Assembly (NCBI GenBank): GCA_019637645.1
Contig: JAHBVH010000062.1
Location: 1 to 49,919, forward strand
Direction of reading: 5' to 3'
Length of the DNA stretch: 49,919 bases
DNA from: Caldilineaceae bacterium
GTDB taxonomy: Bacteria; Chloroflexota; Anaerolineae; Caldilineales; Caldilineaceae
Shown: positions 1 through 7,516 of the stretch, one piece after another
Numbering within the stretch: position 1 is the first letter of the stretch
Layout: the number at the start of each line of letters is the position of its first letter
The notes under the pieces: model-generated
Databases searched by the model: none
Told to the model about the DNA's origin: nothing
Seen by the model: the letters and a program-made list of their open reading frames with translations, nothing else
Made by a program: the position numbers and the translations under genes

Positions 1-840
1 ATCACAAAAGATATTTTGATCCCCTATAATATTCTGGGGCAGCAAAAATTGGATCGGCTCACGGCGCTGGCACGGCGTACTGAACGGTTGACCGTTTCGG
101 CAGACTCCACCTATACGATCGACGGTCTGTCCGCTGCTGCAACCAAAGCTGGGGTGACGTTGGGCGTGTTGGTCGAAATGGAAACCGGCGAAAATCGGAC
201 AGGGACGACAACGGCGCTAGAGACAGTAGAACTCGCCCAGGCGATTGACCGCGCCCCGGGCCTAGAATTACGGGGCATTATGGGCTTCCCCACCAGCCCC
301 GCGGCGCGGCCCGTTTTGCAAGAGACTCTTGCCCTCTTTGACCGACATGGATTAGCCCACCCCATTGTCAGCGGTGGCAGCACCCGTTATGCCCTCCAAG
401 CCCACGAGACACCCGAACTCACTGAATATCGCATTGGCGAATATCCAGTTGGGGGCTATGGTCACCTGCTCGCTGGTCGCCATACGCTGGAACAGTGCGC
501 GCTACGGGTGATTGCCACCGTCGTCAGCCGCCCCACCGATGGTCGTGTTGTCCTCGACTGTGGCAGCAAGACGATGAGTGCATCGATCCTTGATACCGAC
601 AAAGGCCCCAGCATTGGCTATATCGTCGAATATCCCGATGCCTATTTCTACAAGTTTTCCGAAGAGCATGGGCACGTTGATATTTCGGCGTGTGAGAAGA
701 AGCCCGTGATCGGGGAGCGGGTCCAGGTACTGCCGGTACATCCCTGCCCCTGTGTGAATGAACACGATGAAATCGTCGCCATTCGCCAGGGCCGTGTCGA
801 AGCGCGTTGGCCGATTTATGCCCGCGGGAAGATTCGGTAG
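1..840 (+). CDS. D-threonine aldolase / D-serine dehydratase-like PLP enzyme, 3' part
   Basis: The reading frame is open from base 1, so the gene starts upstream of the window; the first TTG at 16 is not a real start. The visible 280 codons match the fold-type III alanine racemase-like barrel followed by the D-serine dehydratase-like C-terminal domain. The stretch LVEMETGENRTG is a typical barrel strand, and the family's metal-binding pair is seen as His (codon at 739) and Cys (codon at 745) in VHPCPCVNEHD. Family members cleave D-threonine/D-3-hydroxy-amino acids to glycine plus aldehyde, or dehydrate D-serine, in the cytoplasm. The PLP lysine would lie in the missing N-terminal part, so activity cannot be judged. 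The exact substrate is not readable from this fragment. Confidence 0.8.
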   Translation: MTKDILIPYNILGQQKLDRLTALARRTERLTVSADSTYTIDGLSAAATKAGVTLGVLVEMETGENRTGTTTALETVELAQAIDRAPGLELRGIMGFPTSPAARPVLQETLALFDRHGLAHPIVSGGSTRYALQAHETPELTEYRIGEYPVGGYGHLLAGRHTLEQCALRVIATVVSRPTDGRVVLDCGSKTMSASILDTDKGPSIGYIVEYPDAYFYKFSEEHGHVDISACEKKPVIGERVQVLPVHPCPCVNEHDEIVAIRQGRVEARWPIYARGKIR

Positions 841-900
841 GGTAGTGAGACAGTGAGACAGTGAGACAGTTACTGACCTACTGACTCACTGTCCTACCCT
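839..900. terminator. hairpin between convergent genes, built on an 8-bp tandem repeat
   Basis: Arms AGGGTAG (839-845) plus GACAGTGAG (849-857) pair with CTCACTGTC (885-893) plus CTACCCT (894-900), with a 3-nt bulge. The 5' arm includes three copies of GTGAGACA (845-868). It sits exactly between two convergent genes and overlaps both stop regions, so a bidirectional terminator is likely. There is no clear U tract. Confidence 0.45.
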
Positions 901-1589
901 CAAGCGCGGGGAATTTCGCCGAGGACGGATAGCCCAAGCTGTTCGACTTCGTGGCGATAGCGCACGGAGGTGTCCAGGTAATCGAGCAGGAAGATCAGCA
1001 GAATACTCGCTAGCACGGCTAAGGCGACCCGGAGCGGAAATTCTAAGCGTTGGCGTACGGCGGGCGCAATGGTGCTGACGCGGGGTTCATCGAGAATGGT
1101 GATGAAGGCCCCATCCGTTCCTAGCTGATGGAAATAAAAGTTGACATTCTCGCGCAGCTCGGCCACAATCGCGGTGGCGACTGCATCTAATTCGCTGGGA
1201 TTGGCCCAGGTAAGGGTTAAGGAAAGGATTCGGTGCAGACGGCCCGTGGACGAGCTACCTTGAATGAGCCCGGTCGGCAGGGAAATTCCTTGGGTGGCTA
1301 GCCGCTCATTGACCTGTTGGGTAAATAGATCGCTGCGCACCACTTCGGTAAAATCATCCACAAGATATTCGCTGGTCTGCCAGGCAAAATAACGGGGATC
1401 ATAGGCGGCTACATCGGCCTCGGGGAGAGGCATGACGCTGATGAGCAGGCGCATTGTGGCGCTATAATGGGGGGCCGGTTGCTGCCAAGGACGAAGCTGG
1501 ATGGCGCTCAGCAGGGCGACGGCCAGGGGGATCGCGATCGACAACCACCAGCGCCGGCGATAAATCTGCCAATATGCATAGAGTTCCAT
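900..1589 (-). CDS. Wzz-like polysaccharide chain-length/export protein
   Basis: This 229-aa protein has the Wzz/polysaccharide co-polymerase layout: a membrane helix near residues 14-32, a periplasmic part of about 150 residues, and a second helix near 187-203 followed by a cytoplasmic tail (LDTSVRYRHEVEQLGL). There is no fused tyrosine-kinase domain. Such proteins control length or export of surface polysaccharide at the inner membrane. I chose the ATG at 1589 because upstream in-frame residues overlap the preceding glycosyltransferase and do not look like a Wzz N-terminus; the gap to that gene is then 13 nt. The two genes look co-transcribed, so the protein probably serves a polysaccharide to which the glycosyltransferase contributes. 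Confidence 0.75.
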   Translation of the reverse strand: MELYAYWQIYRRRWWLSIAIPLAVALLSAIQLRPWQQPAPHYSATMRLLISVMPLPEADVAAYDPRYFAWQTSEYLVDDFTEVVRSDLFTQQVNERLATQGISLPTGLIQGSSSTGRLHRILSLTLTWANPSELDAVATAIVAELRENVNFYFHQLGTDGAFITILDEPRVSTIAPAVRQRLEFPLRVALAVLASILLIFLLDYLDTSVRYRHEVEQLGLSVLGEIPRA

Positions 1590-1602
1590 GATGATCTGTG
1601 GT

Positions 1603-2715
1603 TCATACCCTTTGTAAAAAAGCGAGTAACTTTTGACGAAATTGCGGGACGCTAAATTGTTTGGCTTGGGCGCGACAGTCGGCTGGATCGTAAGCATTCG
1701 GATCAAAGCTGTGTAGCGTTTGATATAAACTTTCCCCGGTCTGTTCGGAAAAAAGTTCGCCGGTCACCCCAGGCAGCACAGTGTCTAACGCCCCGCCCCC
1801 GCGGTAGGCAATCACGGGCCGCCCCACACTCAACGCTTCTACGGGGGCGATGCCAAAATCCTCTAAGCCGGGAAAAAGAAAAGCCCGGCAGCCACGCAAC
1901 AAGGCCAAAACCTGTTCATCCGATTGGCGGCCCAGAAAATGGATATTGGGGCCAGCCTGTGCTTCCAGCGCCGCCCGATCGCGCCCTTCGCCAACGATGA
2001 GCAGCCGGTGATTGGGCAGGCGATTAAATGTTTGAATTGCCAGATCGATCCGTTTATAGGGAATCAGGCGGCTAACGATCAAATAGTAATCGCCAACGGG
2101 GGTAGCGGGATCGGGCGTAAAGTAGGTCGTATCGACGGGCGGATGGATCACGGTGCTGCTCCGCCCATAAATGCTCTCAATCCGCTTCTGAACCGTCGTG
2201 CTAATGGCAATAAAGTGATCCACTCGTTGGGCTGCCTGCCAATCCCAACGGCGCAATAGGCGTAGCATCGGTTGGAGTACTGTGTGCAGCGCCCCACCGA
2301 TCTGTTCGCGTTCACGGTATTGATCGTAGAGCCAAAGAAAGCGTGTCGGTGTTAAACAATAACAAACATGAACAGCCCCTTTGCCGTTGCCATTGCGCGC
2401 CTGAATACCATGACAGAAGCCACTCTTGTTGCTCAGGACGAGATCAAAGTGGCTTAGATCCATCCGATCAAAGGCGAGCGGATAGATCGGTAGATAGGCT
2501 TGGTGATGAGTCGCTACCCCTGGTAATCGCTGCATAAAGCTGGTATGGATCGACCAACGGCGATAGTCTGCCGGCATTTTTTGCGGGGCATAGATGCTGG
2601 TGTAAACGGGCGCACAGGGAAAAAGCGCAACAAGTTCTTCGAGGACATTTTCTGCACCGCCCATTTGATTTAACCAATCATGCACAAGGGCAGTACGCGC
2701 TTGCTGTAAGTCCAC
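1603..2715 (-). CDS. family 4 glycosyltransferase (WbaZ-like)
   Basis: This 370-aa GT-B fold enzyme transfers a sugar from a nucleotide donor onto a lipid- or polysaccharide-linked acceptor at the cytoplasmic face of the membrane. The N-terminal Rossmann half has VHDWLNQMGGAENVLEEL (residues 11-28). The C-terminal half has VSRLIPYKRIDLAIQTF and the donor-binding E-x7-E motif EDFGIAPVE (Glu285/Glu293). The overall style, including CYCLTPTRFLWLYDQY, is that of the WbaZ/mannosyltransferase subgroup, but donor and acceptor cannot be read. The start is GTG at 2715 with a GGAG Shine-Dalgarno 5 nt upstream. It is followed after 13 nt by the Wzz-like gene. Confidence 0.85.
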   Translation of the reverse strand: MDLQQARTALVHDWLNQMGGAENVLEELVALFPCAPVYTSIYAPQKMPADYRRWSIHTSFMQRLPGVATHHQAYLPIYPLAFDRMDLSHFDLVLSNKSGFCHGIQARNGNGKGAVHVCYCLTPTRFLWLYDQYREREQIGGALHTVLQPMLRLLRRWDWQAAQRVDHFIAISTTVQKRIESIYGRSSTVIHPPVDTTYFTPDPATPVGDYYLIVSRLIPYKRIDLAIQTFNRLPNHRLLIVGEGRDRAALEAQAGPNIHFLGRQSDEQVLALLRGCRAFLFPGLEDFGIAPVEALSVGRPVIAYRGGGALDTVLPGVTGELFSEQTGESLYQTLHSFDPNAYDPADCRAQAKQFSVPQFRQKLLAFLQRV

Positions 2716-2825
2716 GCTGGCTCCAACAGTTCCTTATCATCATGTAACAAGTCTCATCGCTCGTTTTTGCAACTTTGGGGCGCGCTTGGTTGACAGACTT
2801 GTTTGCTCAGGCCAGATGAAGCCTC

Positions 2826-3155
2826 TTACCCGGTATGGTGTACTAACTTCATCTCTTCATCAATAAAATGTTCAATCAGATGGCGATACATCGCTTCGAT
2901 CACATCCGGATTGAGGCCGACCTCTTCTGCCCAAGCTCGCCGTGACTGGAGCACAGCTAGGTAGCGCGCTGGCGCGCGTACATCGTCTGCATTTTTCTTG
3001 AAACGCGTAACTGCTTTGACATAATGAAAGCGTTGGCCCAAGGCGGTAATAATGACTCGGTCCAATTCATCAATGCTACTGCGTACTTCCTCAATCGTTG
3101 TACAAGCTTCTGGTGGTATCATTCGGATCAACTTCTCTAGGATCACCTTCTTCAT
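2826..3155 (-). CDS. AroQ-type chorismate mutase / isochorismate pyruvate lyase-like protein
   Basis: This is a small all-helical AroQ-fold protein of 109 aa, close in length and pattern to PchB (isochorismate pyruvate lyase with weak chorismate mutase activity). Three catalytic basic residues align: the Arg in EEVRSSIDELD, the Arg in ALGQRFHYVK and the Lys in VTRFKK. At the position of the PchB catalytic Gln90 there is Glu (FIDEEMK), a residue that some eukaryotic chorismate mutases carry there. The ATG at 3155 has AAGAG just upstream; a TTG at 3200 or the ATG at 3122 are alternatives. No salicylate or siderophore genes are adjacent, so the function is either prephenate formation or salicylate-type lyase and cannot be settled here. 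Confidence 0.75.
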   Translation of the reverse strand: MKKVILEKLIRMIPPEACTTIEEVRSSIDELDRVIITALGQRFHYVKAVTRFKKNADDVRAPARYLAVLQSRRAWAEEVGLNPDVIEAMYRHLIEHFIDEEMKLVHHTG

Positions 3156-3380
3156 GTCTCTTCGTGATAGTGAAGAAGGTGCTGCATCTGAATCTCCCAA
3201 TGCTACCCTAAGCGCCCTATCTCCGCAACTGTTTATACCATTCAGAAACAGACTTTGGGCTGGCTACCTCGAGCAATTGCCTTCCCATCGCCCCGTAACC
3301 ATTGCCCATTATAGGGTGCTTAGGCTGCCAATATCGTAATGTCGCGCTTGAGCGGGCTGTGGGAACTTGGGCAATAGGAG

Positions 3381-3426
<46 letters not shown>

Positions 3427-3459
3427 GGAATGCAATTCACAGCCTCCAGCCTCCATCCG

Positions 3460-3939
3460 CTAGTCTTTACTCTCTAAGGGCAACACATAATGAACCTGCT
3501 GGGCGACTTCTTGAAAGCCGCAACTCGGGTAGAGGTGTTGGCCAATGGCGTTATGGGCCAACGTTTCAATGCGGAGGTGGAGCATCCCTTGCCCTTTGGC
3601 ATAGGCAATGGCCGTTTCGATCAAGCGGCGACCTAGGCCAGCCCCGCGCTGGGCGGGTAGCACACCCAAATTGGGGATACTGCCCACTTTGGTCTCGGGG
3701 TCAATTCGGGTTGTGATATACCCAATCACCACACCGTCTATTTCGGCGACAAAGATTCCCGCCGCATTGGCCGCAATATCGGCATCGATATGGCGCACTT
3801 TGCGGTAGCGCCAATCCTTCCCATCTACCAAGCCATAGCGCACTTCAATGGCATGATCAATCGCAACCCCCTCAAAACAGATGGCTGTGATCGTTTTAAT
3901 GGCTTCGCGGTCAGCCTCGCGAAATGGACGAATCAACAT
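3460..3939 (-). CDS. GNAT family N-acetyltransferase
   Basis: This 159-aa single-domain GNAT protein should transfer an acetyl group from acetyl-CoA to an amine of a small molecule or protein. The central strand VIGYITTRID is followed by the acetyl-CoA loop motif in RGAGLGRRLIETAIAYAKGQ (Q/R-x-x-G-x-G/A), and the C-terminal part LHLRIETLAHNAIGQHLYPS is the usual alpha4/beta7 region. I chose the ATG at 3939 because it gives the canonical MLIRPFREAD N-terminus and follows a GGCGGT Shine-Dalgarno-like site; a longer frame to 4020 has no family support. The substrate is unknown and there is no operon partner. Confidence 0.85.
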   Translation of the reverse strand: MLIRPFREADREAIKTITAICFEGVAIDHAIEVRYGLVDGKDWRYRKVRHIDADIAANAAGIFVAEIDGVVIGYITTRIDPETKVGSIPNLGVLPAQRGAGLGRRLIETAIAYAKGQGMLHLRIETLAHNAIGQHLYPSCGFQEVAQQVHYVLPLESKD

Positions 3940-4285
3940 AGCGCACCGCCAGTTTCTTTGGATTGGTTCGGTTTTATTCAATACGGCCTTGACAACGCAC
4001 CGGTCGCTGGCAGTATACACTGGGCATCAAGGCGCGTCAATCTAGCGAAGAGTGGGGTAGGGACAGAGGACAGAGGGCAGAGAGCAGAGGACAGAAGGCA
4101 GAAGGTAGATACGCAAGATTTTGCGTATCTACCGCGGGAGGACAGAGGACAGCAGGGTCGGGGGCTGCCTAGTCTGACAAGCGCAGGTGGACAGCAACCG
4201 CCACCCTAGAGTATGATTGGCCTGATTGGAGTTACGATTTAGCAGCGCTTATAAAGCGATAATGTAGGAAAGTGGGTAAAGAGGC
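3940..4285. other. gene-free gap upstream of the aldo/keto reductase
   Basis: This 346-bp gap is dominated by the heptamer/palindrome repeat at 4057-4157. The rest shows no convincing ORF. The AAR Shine-Dalgarno (AAGAGG) lies at its 3' end; no clear -35/-10 pair was found. Confidence 0.6.
4057..4157 (+). repeat. left copy of an inverted, palindrome-containing dispersed repeat
   Basis: Degenerate heptads (GACAGAG, GGCAGAG, AGCAGAG, GACAGAA, GGCAGAA) lead into a perfect 12-bp palindrome, GTAGATACGCAA / TTGCGTATCTAC with a GATT loop, at 4105-4132. CCGCGGGAGGACAGAGGAC follows. The reverse complement of the same arrangement is at 5256-5336, so the two copies bracket the aldo/keto reductase gene in opposite orientation. 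Confidence 0.85.
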
Positions 4286-5233
4286 ATGAATTATCGTACG
4301 CTGGGACGTACCGGGTTACAAGTTGCGCCGTTGGCCTTGGGCACGGTGGAATTGGGTATGGACTATGGAATCAATGCACCCGGTCATTATGGCCGTCCCC
4401 AGGTAGAGACAGCCATCCAGATTGTGCATACCGCCATTGATGCTGGGATCAATCTCCTTGATACGGCCCGTGGCTATGGCGAGAGCGAGGCCATTCTTGG
4501 CCAAGCGTTGCAGGGGCGGCGGCCTGACGTGGTCTTGGCGACTAAAGCAGCGGCTCATCTACCCGATGGCACGTTGCCAACTGGTGCCGCTTTGCGCGAG
4601 CGCATGTTGACGCAATTAGAGACTAGCTTGGGCCTCTTGCAAACCGATTTTGTCGATATTTGGCAGATCCATAATGTAGATGAACAAGTATTGGCCCAAC
4701 AAGAGACTGTGGCTGCCACGTTTGCCGAAGCACGCGAACGGGGCTGGATCCGCTGGACCGGTGGCTCGTTCTATGGGGCCGCCCTGCCCGAAGCTGCCCT
4801 GGCGACCGATCTTTTTGATGTGATCCAGGTAACCTATTCGGCCTTTGACCAGCGCTTGGCTGATCGCGTCCTGCCCCTGGCTGCGCAACAGGGTGTTGGC
4901 GTCATGGTCCGTTCGGTACTGCTCAAAGGTGCCTTGACCGAACGTGCTGATTATCTCCCCGATCATCTAGAGCCGCTACGTGCCCAATCACGGCGTTTCC
5001 GCCAACTTGTCGCCGAGGCTCAATTGGGCTTGACCGCGGCCCAAGCCGGGCTAGCCTTTGCCCTGGCGCACCCCGAGATCAGCAGTGTACTAGTCGGCGT
5101 CCGCACCCTCGAAGAGCTGCAAGACAACCTGGTTGCCCTGACTATCCCCTTACCCCCAGCCCTCTACCAAGCCCTCCATGCCCTGCGCATTGACGACGAA
5201 ACCCTCCTCAACCCCGGCGCGTGGGGCGTATAA
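4286..5233 (+). CDS. aldo/keto reductase
   Basis: This 315-aa TIM-barrel oxidoreductase of the AKR superfamily reduces carbonyls with NADPH (or oxidises the reverse way) in the cytoplasm. The catalytic tetrad is visible: Asp59 and Tyr64 in LLDTARGYGESE, Lys87 in LATKAAAH and His129 in DIWQIHN. Length and the C-terminal cofactor segment (SSVLVGVRTLEELQDNL) are normal. The ATG at 4286 is preceded by AAAGAGG. The gene stands alone between the two inverted repeat copies at 4057-4157 and 5256-5336, which may mean it moved or was duplicated as a cassette. The physiological substrate is unknown. Confidence 0.9.
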   Translation: MNYRTLGRTGLQVAPLALGTVELGMDYGINAPGHYGRPQVETAIQIVHTAIDAGINLLDTARGYGESEAILGQALQGRRPDVVLATKAAAHLPDGTLPTGAALRERMLTQLETSLGLLQTDFVDIWQIHNVDEQVLAQQETVAATFAEARERGWIRWTGGSFYGAALPEAALATDLFDVIQVTYSAFDQRLADRVLPLAAQQGVGVMVRSVLLKGALTERADYLPDHLEPLRAQSRRFRQLVAEAQLGLTAAQAGLAFALAHPEISSVLVGVRTLEELQDNLVALTIPLPPALYQALHALRIDDETLLNPGAWGV

Positions 5234-5255
5234 CCAGAAGACAGAGGGCAGATTC

Positions 5256-5336
5256 TGCCTTCTGTCCTCCCGCGGTAAATACGCAAAATCTTGCGTATCT
5301 ACCTACTGCCTTCTGTCCTCTGCCCTCTGTTCCCTA
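5256..5336 (-). repeat. right copy of the inverted, palindrome-containing dispersed repeat
   Basis: This is the reverse complement of the 4057-4157 element with a few substitutions. Its palindrome at 5275-5302 is GTAAATACGCAA / TTGCGTATCTAC with one G-T pair. A further small palindrome, GGCAG ATT CTGCC, lies at about 5247-5259. Its outer edge supplies the stop codon of the decayed propeller gene at 5334. Confidence 0.85.
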
Positions 5337-5898
5337 CGGCACCCACTGTGGCCGCTGGCCGGGGCTGGCGACTTGCCAGGTGCGACCACTGGTTGCTTCT
5401 AGGATCCAGACCGAAAGGGTGATATCAGGCCCTTGGAGCGGCAATTTGTGGAAGAGGAGATAGCGGCCATCGGGTGACCAAAGTGGGGGGCCAAAGTCAA
5501 AGGCAGCTTCGCTGGTTAGCGCCTTGGCCTCACGGCCATCACTCCGCATGAGCCATAGCTGTTTGCCCGGTACCGTGAGCAGCCAGCGTAAGCGCTTGCT
5601 ACGCTTTGCACTGGTCGAGGTCGGCGGCGTTGGCGAGTTGGGCAAATAGGTCTCAGTCGATTTTTGGTAAGCATAGGTTCTTCACTGAATACTGGGGAGC
5701 AATGGGGGGAACGAAAATGTCACTGGAGTCAACTTCTGCCTCCATCCATATCCGCCAAGGAATATATGATTCGGCCATCTTGATAAGCGACAAGGTTAGC
5801 GGGAAAGAGTGTAACTAGTGCGTGGCGGCGAGAGATGCCATCCCATTCAGCAACAAAACGCTGATATCGTTGGGGCAGCGCCGCAAGTGTGGTCATGC
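5334..5898 (-). pseudogene. decayed WD40-like/TolB (PD40) beta-propeller gene
   Basis: The clearest part, read on the minus strand from about 5681 to 5334, encodes a propeller blade: [17 protein letters not shown], then [15 protein letters not shown] and WILEATSG. It has no plausible start codon and has a stop just upstream. Farther upstream, other frames give LVAYQDGRIIYSLADMDG (from an ATG near 5898) and then a linker-like stretch in a second frame, so at least two frameshifts would be needed to join them. The SPTPPTSTS linker resembles that of exported PD40 lipoproteins such as the one at 25746. A remnant of a larger gene is the likely explanation; that the upstream part belongs to it is less certain. 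Confidence 0.45.
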
Positions 5899-6010
5899 CG
5901 GTAGTGTACACCGCTTTGACCAAAATGCAAAGTGGCTGGGGTTGTAGAGAATTTGTCTCAGTCAGCGCGCCAGTCTCCACGCTCCTCGACACGCGTGGGA
6001 TTGATTTCTA

Positions 6011-6060
6011 GTGGTCGGTACCACCAGAGAGCTGACAGGGTTGAAAAACCTGTCAGCTCT
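6011..6060. terminator. double hairpin downstream of queA-like gene
   Basis: GTGGT-CGGT-ACCAC (6011-6024) is followed by AGAGCTGACAGG (6028-6039) pairing with CCTGTCAGCTCT (6049-6060) around a short A-rich loop. It lies 41 nt past the queA-like stop codon on the minus strand. No U tract is present. A related sequence recurs at 9117-9147. Confidence 0.45.
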
Positions 6061-6101
6061 TGCCTAAGTGAATTACGGCTTGTGCCTGACGCCCTATCGA
6101 T

Positions 6102-7136
6102 TTAGTTGGGCAGAATAAGCTGGCTGTCGCCAAATTCATGCCAAAGATAGCCGTGCTCGACTGCTGTGCGGTAGCTTGCCTGGATGACATCGCGCCCAGC
6201 AATCGCATAGAGCATGGCAAGGTGGCTGGCCAGGGGATCATGAAAGCCGGTCAGCAGACCATCAACCACATGGACCCCGCGCTGAGGATGGATAAAGAGC
6301 CGCGTAAAGCCTTGCTGGGGACGAACTTGGCTCCCATCCCAGGCCGATTCTAGGGCACGGACGACGGTGGTGCCAACGGCAATCACGCGGTGGCCTGCTT
6401 GGCGCGTGGCATTAACCAATTGCGCAGTTGCTGCCGGTACTTGAAAAGGCTCGGCATACATCGGCTGGGCCTCGACCTGCTCTGTCTCGATCTCTAGGCT
6501 AGAGACACCGGTATGTAAGGTAATGCCCGCCATTTTGATCCCGCGGCGGCGTAACCGTTGGACCACGCGGCGGGTAAAGGGGCGCGCGGCGGAAGGCATC
6601 TCCGCACTGCCAGGCACTTTGGCGAACAGGGTCTGATAAGCCGCCAATGGCAAGCGTTCCTGGACATAGCCATACCGAATGGGCGCGCCCTTGGCACAGA
6701 GCACGCGGGTCAGATCCGCTGTGCTATGGACAAACCAAAGGCGTGGCAAGCCAGGGTAGGGCGCGAGCAGGCGCAGCTCGGCTTGGCCCGCGACTACCCG
6801 TTCGCCAGGGGTAAGTGGTAGCGGCCCTGGTTCGCTGCTGCTCCAACGTGGTTCGGCCAACCAAAGGCCATCACCATAGTGGGTGGAAAAGTTGAACAGA
6901 AAATCCCCTAGCGCACTGCTAACCGGCAGACTGGCTGGCAAGGTTGCGCTGCGGTTGACCACGACCAGATCCCCTGGTGCTAAAAAGTCGGCCAATTGGG
7001 TAAAGTGAGTATGGATTTCGCCCTGTGGCGTGGTGACCAAGAGGCGTACTTCATCGCGCTGGAGTTGCCGTGCTTCGGGGGGTAAAGTCGCTTGCAGTGC
7101 CGGCGGGCGTTCAAAAAATAGATCAGTGCGTTGCAT
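6102..7136 (-). CDS. QueA-like S-adenosylmethionine:tRNA ribosyltransferase-isomerase, divergent
   Basis: The 344-aa protein matches QueA over its length. QueA transfers and isomerises the ribosyl moiety of SAM onto 7-aminomethyl-7-deazaguanine at tRNA position 34, giving epoxyqueuosine. The shared core is RVIAVGTTVVRALESAW, FTRLFIHP and the C-terminal GDSQLILPN. Several normally fixed segments differ: LHTGVSSLE replaces the usual HVGAGTF, and LLTGFHDPLASHLAML replaces the LITNFHLP(K/R)STL stretch. It therefore belongs to a divergent clade and may act on another substrate. The ATG at 7136 has GAGGGA upstream and overlaps the preceding ABM gene by 14 nt, so it is the last gene of the SDR-ABM-QueA operon. 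No other queuosine gene is in the window. Confidence 0.8.
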   Translation of the reverse strand: MQRTDLFFERPPALQATLPPEARQLQRDEVRLLVTTPQGEIHTHFTQLADFLAPGDLVVVNRSATLPASLPVSSALGDFLFNFSTHYGDGLWLAEPRWSSSEPGPLPLTPGERVVAGQAELRLLAPYPGLPRLWFVHSTADLTRVLCAKGAPIRYGYVQERLPLAAYQTLFAKVPGSAEMPSAARPFTRRVVQRLRRRGIKMAGITLHTGVSSLEIETEQVEAQPMYAEPFQVPAATAQLVNATRQAGHRVIAVGTTVVRALESAWDGSQVRPQQGFTRLFIHPQRGVHVVDGLLTGFHDPLASHLAMLYAIAGRDVIQASYRTAVEHGYLWHEFGDSQLILPN

Positions 7137-7482
7137 AGGATCCCTCGCGTGATGAATAGGTGGCAATATCGGCCTGGATCTGTAGCCGTTCGCGTAGTTC
7201 ATTGGGGTTAAACCCAATGGCTTGCTGGTGCGCCTGAACAGCCTGTTTGGCTGCTTCCATGGCCGCGGCACTTTCCCAGACGACCAGGGTGATGAAATTA
7301 AAGCTACCAGGGCCACTGGTCTGCTCAAACATCAGATCCTGCCGAAAGCCGGGGAATGTCCGTAGCAAGGTGTGCGTCATCTCTACCCGCTCCATAAATT
7401 CGGCACGGGCCGCGGCGGGTACGACAAATTTGTCAATCCGGTAAAGGAGTTCGGGATGTTGTTGTATGGTCGATTGAAGCAT
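7123..7482 (-). CDS. antibiotic biosynthesis monooxygenase (ABM) domain protein
   Basis: The 119-aa protein has the ferredoxin-like dimeric alpha+beta barrel of the ABM/HmoA family: YRIDKFVVPAAARAEF, HTLLRTFPGFRQDL and VVWESAAAMEAAKQAVQ. Members include cofactor-independent quinol monooxygenases and haem-degrading enzymes; neither a substrate nor haem ligands can be assigned here. The ATG at 7482 follows an AAGGAA Shine-Dalgarno. It lies 34 nt after the SDR gene and overlaps the QueA-like gene, so the three are probably one transcript. Confidence 0.8.
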   Translation of the reverse strand: MLQSTIQQHPELLYRIDKFVVPAAARAEFMERVEMTHTLLRTFPGFRQDLMFEQTSGPGSFNFITLVVWESAAAMEAAKQAVQAHQQAIGFNPNELRERLQIQADIATYSSREGSYATH

Positions 7483-7516
7483 GATCGGTTCCTTCTTAAA
7501 GCCATTTACCCAAAGC

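Noticed and set aside
5729..5992. Intact small gene on the minus strand
   Set aside because: Its N-terminal part has no family pattern and its last part reads like a fragment of a propeller gene; treated as part of the decayed gene.
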